The notes under the pieces were generated by a model. That model was not told the DNA's origin. It worked only from the letters and a program-made list of their open reading frames with translations, and did no database searches. Source: Sipunculus nudus (lineage: Eukaryota > Annelida > Sipuncula > Golfingiida > Sipunculidae). From it: a stretch of 64,000 bases of DNA. The position numbers and the translations under genes were made by a program. The DNA is taken from assembly GCA_026874595.1 (NCBI GenBank), contig CM049322.1, forward strand, positions 40,542,840 through 40,606,839, given 5' to 3'. This document shows positions 57,613 to 64,000 of this stretch, in pieces. Numbering within the stretch: position 1 is the stretch's first letter; every line of letters begins with the position of its first letter.

Positions 57613-58318
57613 TAGTATAAAGATGTAAAGGACTGTCTAATAGTAATGTCAGTGATAGTAACCTAAAGATTTGTAATGATGATAATAAAAGTACATTATT
57701 AACTTTCATGATTACATGAACATGGGTGACCTGGCTAGAGGTCTGTTTCGTAATGACCTGTATCTCTACATAGTTATACACGAACAAATATGTATACAAA
57801 ACCACGCCTGATGTACCTGGGTGATATTAGGTGATAAACCTGAACAACATTGCCAAATTCAACAATTTTCGATTCAAAGAGAAGCATTGTTCCTATATGG
57901 ATCTAAATAAATAAAAAAAAAATAAAAAAAATAAATGTAAATATGATACCACTTCCTGTCACTGGACTCTAGACCGTTAATTCTCTCTTGGACCCCGTCT
58001 CATAGCCCCTGTATGTTGTTTACGTCGCCATGTAGCCTCTAATTAGTGACATTGAAACACACGTGGTGGCGCTTCGATGTTATTTTTTTTGCAGCGCCCC
58101 CTATCAATAATTCTAATAACTAATTCGGTCTATGTGTTCCAAATGAGTGAGCCGCCTCAAAGTTGCGCATGCGCTTTGACTCTGCCACGTGTCTTTTTAT
58201 GCCAGCTTATATTGTTAAATAACCAATGGCAACCTGTGTAAAGGATGAAAAACAATACATTATGAAACAATTATGCAGAACATGAAAAACCAAGTCCTTA
58301 TCTTATTGTCTTCAGGTG

Positions 58319-58873
58319 CCTCGAGGGTTTGTTGCATGCTGGTCTTGTATCGGCACCCGTTCACCGTTAATAAACAGTTGTCCCCGCGAAAACCTCACGG
58401 GTGCTCCGTCGTTATATGCCGCATTCATTTGTGGTATGGCCCTCTGCTTTGTTTTGTATTTTGTGGCTGTAAGGTCTCCTGCGAAATGCATGTCCCCGTC
58501 TTTAATTTCTTTTTGGCTTGTTTCATGACTTCGTTTCTCACCGGTCTGCTGTGAAACCGTACTAGTATATGTCTGGGTCTTTCTCCTTTTCTACCGGTTC
58601 TGTGCATTTCTATTTTACTGCGAATTTCTACTTCCCCTAGGTCTCCCAGAATTTTATTTGTTTTAATTATTCTAGCAGCAGTATTTAAACAGTTCTCCGC
58701 CGTTCCTATCTCTGCAACTGGTCATTTGTTATTGGGGTGTCCTTCACGTTGCATGCACTGGCTCCCATAACCTCCAACTCTGGCTCTTCGTCTGGAACGT
58801 CTTTTTGCAGAAATTTATCCATATCTCCGCTTGTGCTTGCCGTCTTTTGTTTGCCTTTGCCTCGAGGAGGCAT
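58319..58873 (-). pseudogene. LINE ORF1 (L1-type RNA-binding protein), copy 1
   Basis: Begins MPPRGKGKQKTASTSG, stops at TAG after NDQLQR, then continues in another frame with RKGERPRHILVRF and FSRGQLFINGERV. These match the RNA-binding and C-terminal domains of L1 ORF1 proteins, which coat LINE RNA. No zinc knuckles. The stop is shared with copy 2. Confidence 0.7.
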
Positions 58874-59869
58874 ATCTTCTTACTTTAATTAATATTTAGA
58901 CGACGTACTGTCTAAAAATTTACGTGTTGCGGGACCCTAGAAAAAACGTGTCCTCTACCCTTGATCATGTGACCGGAAGTCCCCTGTAATTGAAGACTTA
59001 GCGTCATATACAAATCTTAAATAAAGGTCTGAGAATTAAAATTGTTCTTCTGTTTGTCTACATTGGCACATGTACCATGTATCATGTACCATATACATTT
59101 ACCATGTCAACAGAAATGACCTACATTTATTGATTTTGACGAGTTAGAAATCACATATATTCTACAGGAAAAGTAGGCGAATAGCAGGCTTTAAGATCAA
59201 TAAATTCCTATTGATCAATTTTTTACAAATGCTATGGCCCTTTCAATTAGTGTGATAGGTGATGAATAAGGCTAAGACCTGTGTATTATATATTTCTTGC
59301 AAATATTGGCCTTACTTTTGATTTGCCACATAATAAAAGGAGTGAGCTGAATAATTTGAATATATATGAATGATAGATGAAAAATAATTGGATATAATCA
59401 ATAAAAACATACGTTAGCTTATTTACTTCAGTTCAAAGGCGTCCTTGATGTTGCGTCACACGTGAAAGTCTATATGTATTCGTATGAGCGTCTCAAACGA
59501 TAATAATGTTTATATTTACAATTAACAGTAATTAAATGATGGGTTTAACGAAAAATATTTCAACTTGCAATGATGTCTACTCTTTTTGTTATAGACGTTG
59601 ACCAAAAACTAATGTTAAAGCCGTTGAATATGTTTAGAGTCACATGTTTAAAGGATTATTGCTCCATTCATGATTTACCTAGTGTGATTATGTGTGTGTG
59701 TTAAAATGTCTAAGTGTCCTTATTGCCATTTCTGTGTTCTGTGTAAGGTACTTAATATATGATTATTCCTAGGATTGTCAGGTTTTTTCTTTAAGATTCT
59801 TTCAATCCATTTTATTTTTAATGCGCAATTTTGAGTTTCAGGGTGGATCATATTCAATCCACCTTTACT

Positions 59870-61229
59870 CTAAGGAGCTATTAATGTCAATCTTTTCATT
59901 TTGTCTGGTTTGTATGACCAAACAAATTTATATAGAATTTTTTCTAGTTCTTTAACATAATTGGCTTTAGGAGCAGGAAGGACAGACCACAAGTAAATTA
60001 ATTGTGACAAAGCATAACATTTTATTAAAGTGATTTTCCCAGCTGGTGTCATGTATCTGTTTGACCATGTACTTAATGTTTTTCTTATGGATTCCAATTT
60101 TGGATTGTAATTGTCTTTTATATTTTATTTAAGGATGGTCTAAGTAATATACCCAGAATATTAACTGGACCCTCTGACCATTTCAGACCTTTTCTCTCTA
60201 TTGTTCTTTTAGCTTGGCTTATACCTTGTTGTTTATGTACCAGAGGCATAACCGCAGTTTTCCCTAGATTAATTTTAAGACCTGAATTTTTTTTCAAAAC
60301 ATTTCATTATATTCACACTATCAATAACACTGTTAATGTCTGAGAATAAAAAAAAACTGTGTCATCAGCATATTGCAGTATTTTATATTTATATTCATTG
60401 AAGCAGACTGCATTTAATTTATTATCTTCTCTAATTTTTTTTTTTTGCTAACAATTCTGCACATATAATAAAAAGGTATGGATACAGGGGCACCCCTGTC
60501 TCACTCCCCTTGACATTTTGAAGAATTCTGAGCACCACCCATTATTTATAATACATGTTTTCCCTTCATGGTATAATACTTTTATCCAGTTTATTATATT
60601 TTTTCCAAACCCAAAATATTCCAACGCTTTCCTAATGAACGGCCATTCTAAGCAATCGAAAGCTTTTTCAAAATCTACTGTTGTGAGGTACCATTCTTTA
60701 TCTTGTTCAACGGTATGATTTATAACTGTAATGATCTTATTTATATTCACCCCTATGTACCTACCTTTAATGAAACTTGTCTGATCCTCATTAATTAATC
60801 TTGGTAAAACAGATTTGATTCTGCTTGCTAGGCATTTTGAAATGAGTCTGTAATCAGTGTTCAGTAGTTTAATTGGCCTCCAATTATTTATTTCAAGAGG
60901 AGATTTTTTTTTTGTAACAATGTCATAACTCCCTGTCCCTGGGTGATACTTAAATGTCCAACATTTAGTCCATATCTAATTGCTGACAGAAGGGGTTTCT
61001 TGATATCTGTCCAGAAATGTCTATAGAACTCTGCAGGGAGACCATCCAAACCAGGTGATTTATCCATTGCAAATGACTTTAAAATTTTAAAAATCTCCTG
61101 TTCTTTTACCAGTTCATCGCATAAAATTCTCTCATTCTCTGAAAGTCCCTCATTAGGTCCTATATTAGGAAAAAAAACTGTTATCTTGAATTGTTTGGTT
61201 GGATAAACTTGATTGATAGAGATTTTCAT
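59870..61229 (-). pseudogene. LINE ORF2 reverse transcriptase domain, copy 2
   Basis: Fragments at 60888-61229 (GLDGLPAEFY), 60448-60750 (TTVDFEKAFDC, SRGVRQGCP) and 59870-60097 (thumb to KRLTLIAP) are separated by frameshifts. It keeps SFAMDK, where copy 1 has a stop. Confidence 0.8.
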
Positions 61230-61935
61230 AATAATGTTTTTCAGCTCTCAAAATTTCTATTTGGTCAGATATTTGCCTCCCATCATTGAGGATCAATTTA
61301 TTTACTGTTTTTTTTTGTTAAAGTTCCTTTTCTCCAAGTTCAGAAAATATTTAGTTGATTTTCCCCCCTGCTCATACCACCTTGCATTTACTTCTGAATA
61401 AAGCCCCTTTTGTTTTCTCCTCCAATTATTTTTCTAGCTCTCTTTTGGTTTCTTCTAATTCAGTGTGACTGTTAGAGTTCTGTAGAAATTTAATCTTGTT
61501 TTCTAATTCCAAAATTTTACATTTTTTCTTTGCCTTTAACCTTTTACTGAAAGCAATAGATTCACGTCTAATATACATTTTAATGATATCCCAAAGTAAG
61601 GGTGGGTTGGCTTCTTTATTTTCTGTTTGTGCATTTTGTATATTTGTCCTAATAATGTCAGTATACTCTTGATTATGTAATAAGGTACAGTTTAATTTCC
61701 AGTATCCAGGACCCTTTTCATGTAAATGGGCATTCAACTCAAGAATCGCACCTTCATGATCTGAATTACAGACAGGAATAATATCGGTGTTTGTTACCAT
61801 TCCTTTCAGACCACATGATACCAAAAAATAATCTAGTCGGCTTCTTACAGGTGATGGTAAAATACGGGACCAAGTATATTGTATTTTATCTGGATTACAA
61901 AATCTCCACATATCACTTAATTGGGTTTCTTCCAT

Positions 61936-62454
61936 TTATTCTATAACAATTTTCCTAGCTTTGTTATTATTATCACGCTGTTTAGTCTGGTCTAACTTTA
62001 AATCAAGGACTAAATTCCAATCACCTCCAATAATTCTATGATCATTAGATATACTCTCAATCTTCTGAAATAATTCTTCATAAAAGCTTGGTAAATCTTT
62101 ATTTGGACCATAACTATTGACTAATGTCAATTTATAATCACCCAATATACAATCTAATATAACAAACCTCCCATCAGCATCCACAATCTGCTGTGAAATT
62201 TCACAGGATATATTATTCTTCATTAAAATAGCTGTACCCCTCGCGTTTGAATCCCCATGGCTGAATATAACCCTGTGACCTCATTCTGCCCTCCATTTGC
62301 ATTCAGTTCTGTTACTGCTATGCGTTTCCTGCATAAAAATGATTCCCACATCAGTTTTCTTGTTTAACCAGTAAAATATCTGCCTACACATAGAAAAATT
62401 ACCCAAACCACGGACATTAATGGACATAATCTTCACTACTTTATTTCTCGACAT
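61936..62454 (-). pseudogene. LINE ORF2 endonuclease domain, copy 2
   Basis: Same domain as in copy 1, interrupted by a TGA in place of a Trp codon and ending at the shared TAA before MEETQLSDMW. The following frame (61426-61935) is longer than in copy 1 and includes the SDHEG motif and a coiled-coil-like ELENKIKFLQNS stretch. Confidence 0.8.
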
Positions 62455-62899
62455 TAGTATAAAGATATAAAGGACTGTCTAATAGTAATGTTAGTGATAG
62501 TAACCTAAAGATTTGTAATGATGATAATAAAAGTACATTATTAACTTTCATGATTACATGAACATGGGTGACCTGGCTAGAGGTCTGTTTCGTAATGACC
62601 TGTATCTCTACATAGTTATACACGAAAAGTTCACCACTGCGAGAGAAAACAAATATGTATACAAAACCACGCCTGATGTACCTGGGTGATATTAGGTGAT
62701 AAACTTGAACAACATTGCCGAATTCAACAATTTTCGATTCAAAGAGAAGCATTGTTCCTATATGGATCTAAATAAATAAAAAAAAATTAAAAAAAATAAA
62801 TGTAAATATGATACCACTTCCTGTCACTGGACTCTGGACCGTTAATTCTCTCTTGGACCCCGTCTCATAGCCCCTGTATGTTGTTTACGTCGCCATGTA

Positions 62900-63302
62900 A
62901 GTCTCCTGCGAAATGCATGTCCCCGTCTTTAATTTTCTTTTTGGCTTGTTTCAGGATTTCGTTTCTCACCGGTCTGCTGTGAAACCGTACTAGTATATGT
63001 CTGGGTCTTTCTCCTTTTCTACCGGTTCTGTGCATTTTCTATTTTACTGCGAATTTCTACTTCCCCTAGGTCTCCCAGAATTTTATTTGTTTTAATTATT
63101 CTAGCAGCAGTATTTAAACAGTTCTCCGCCGTTCCTATCTCTGCAACTGGTCATTTGTTATTGGGGTGTCCTTCACGTTGCATGCACTGGCTCCCATAAC
63201 CTCCAACTCTGGCTGTTCGTCTGGAACGTCTTTTTGCAGAAATTTATCCATATCTCCGCTTGTGCTTGCCGTCTTTTGTTTGCCTTTGCCTCGAGGAGGC
63301 AT
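62900..63302 (-). pseudogene. LINE ORF1, copy 2, C-terminal domain deleted
   Basis: Begins at the same MPPRGKGKQ start, has the same TAG after NDQLQR, a one-base insertion near 63037, and ends at the deletion junction near 62900. Confidence 0.65.
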
Positions 63303-64000
63303 ATCTTCTTACTTTGATTATTATTTAGACGACGTACTGTCTAAAAATTTACGTGTTGCGGGACCCTAGAAAAAACGTGTCCTCTACCCTTGATCATGTG
63401 ACCGGAAGTCCCCTGAAATTGAAGACTTAGCGTCATATACAAATCTTAAATAAAGGTCTGAGAATTAAAATTGTTCTTCTGTTTGTCTACATTGGCACAT
63501 GTACCATGTATCATGTACCATATACATTTACCATGTCAACAGAAATGACCTACATTTATTGATTATGACGAGTTAGAAATCACATATATTCTACAGGAAA
63601 AGTAGGCGAATAGCAGGCTTTAAGATCAATAAATTCCTATTTATGATTTTTTTACAAATGCTATGGCCCTTTCAATTAGTGTGATAGGTGATGAATAAGG
63701 CTAAGACCTGTGTATTATATATTTCTTGCAAATATTGGCCTTACTTTTGATTTGCCACATAATAAAAGGAGTGAGCTGAATAATTTGAATATATATGAAT
63801 GATAGATGAAAAATAATTGGATATAATCAATAAAAAAACATACGTTAGCTTATTTACTTCAGTTCAAAGGCGTCCTTGATGTTGCGTCACACGTGAAAGT
63901 CTATATGTATTCTTATGAGCGTCTCAAACGATAATTATGTTTATATTTACAATTAACAGTAATTAAATGATGGGTTTAACGAAAAATATTTCAACTTGCA

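Larger units (their letters stand above)
54797..59569 (-). mobile_element. L1-clade LINE, dead copy 1 of a tandem pair
   Basis: Minus-strand order: 5' region (59569-58874), ORF1 (58873-58319), spacer, ORF2 (57612-55021), then more ORF2-like codons to 54797. The homologous unit starts again at 59646, giving a period of about 4.85 kb. The 3' limit falls inside the ORF2 C-terminal region (reads GGLNMIHPE, KIKWIERILKKKP), so the element is 3'-truncated, the reverse of the usual 5' truncation. Confidence 0.88.
59646..64000 (-). mobile_element. L1-clade LINE, dead copy 2 of a tandem pair (cut by window end)
   Basis: Same orientation and extent as copy 1, with high identity throughout including the 5' region beyond ORF1. 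It lacks about 440 bp corresponding to 58032-58471 of copy 1, which removes the ORF1 C-terminal domain. It carries its own extra lesions: W-to-stop in the endonuclease at about 62280, a one-base insertion in ORF1 near 63037, and frameshifts in the reverse transcriptase. Confidence 0.88.

Noticed and set aside
1-64000. CRISPR arrays, operons, bacterial promoters
   Set aside because: The window is eukaryotic; repeats seen are microsatellites, tandem duplications and TE ends without regular spacers.

Overview
The window is nuclear DNA from an animal. It is AT-rich and intron-rich, crowded with microsatellites and transposable elements, and has no bacterial-style operons. The mix of tRNA-derived SINEs, LINEs with APE endonuclease and reverse transcriptase, hAT-type and other terminal-inverted-repeat elements, and (TA)n tracts fits a marine invertebrate. 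A mollusc is my best guess; this is inference, not proof. Most long open frames run through microsatellites or repeats and are not genes.

Two host genes can be rebuilt exon by exon from splice sites and reading phase. (1) A plus-strand gene at 26412-42863 encodes a secreted protein with two tandem lipocalin domains. It has a signal peptide, a G-x-W motif in each domain, and matching intron phases and cysteine positions in the two halves. Three phase-1 micro-exons (27, 24 and 18 nt) lie after the domains. The last exon encodes a short hydrophobic tail that looks like a GPI-attachment signal. A second possible 3' end exists: an exon at 37619-37821 with its own stop and poly(A) signal would replace the cysteine-bearing half of domain 2 with a cysteine-free lipocalin end. 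The predicted forms are 390 aa (possibly membrane-anchored) and 348 aa (secreted). (2) A minus-strand, three-exon gene at 12422-14757 encodes a 162-aa type I membrane protein of unknown family, with a signal peptide, a Thr/Ser/acid-rich stalk and one glycine-zipper transmembrane helix.

Layout: 1-3640 intergenic DNA with two SINEs. 3645-21057 a diverged tandem segmental duplication (unit A about 3645-10930, unit B about 11650-21057); the membrane-protein gene sits in the part of unit B with no visible counterpart in unit A. 21060-26400 intergenic repeats. 26412-42863 the lipocalin gene, whose introns hold nested TIR elements, three-part repeats and MITEs. 43000-45100 a 495-bp tandem duplication and MITEs. 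46237-47530 a LINE fragment (CCHC ORF1 and start of the endonuclease). 47829-48225 and 54234-54640 a paralogous pair of broken, unidentified coding segments. 51045-52544 a non-autonomous hAT element of exactly 1500 bp with an 8-bp target duplication. 54797-64000 two head-to-tail copies of a dead L1-clade LINE on the minus strand, running off the window.

No intact tRNA, rRNA or CRISPR array is visible; the tRNA-like boxes found are SINE heads.
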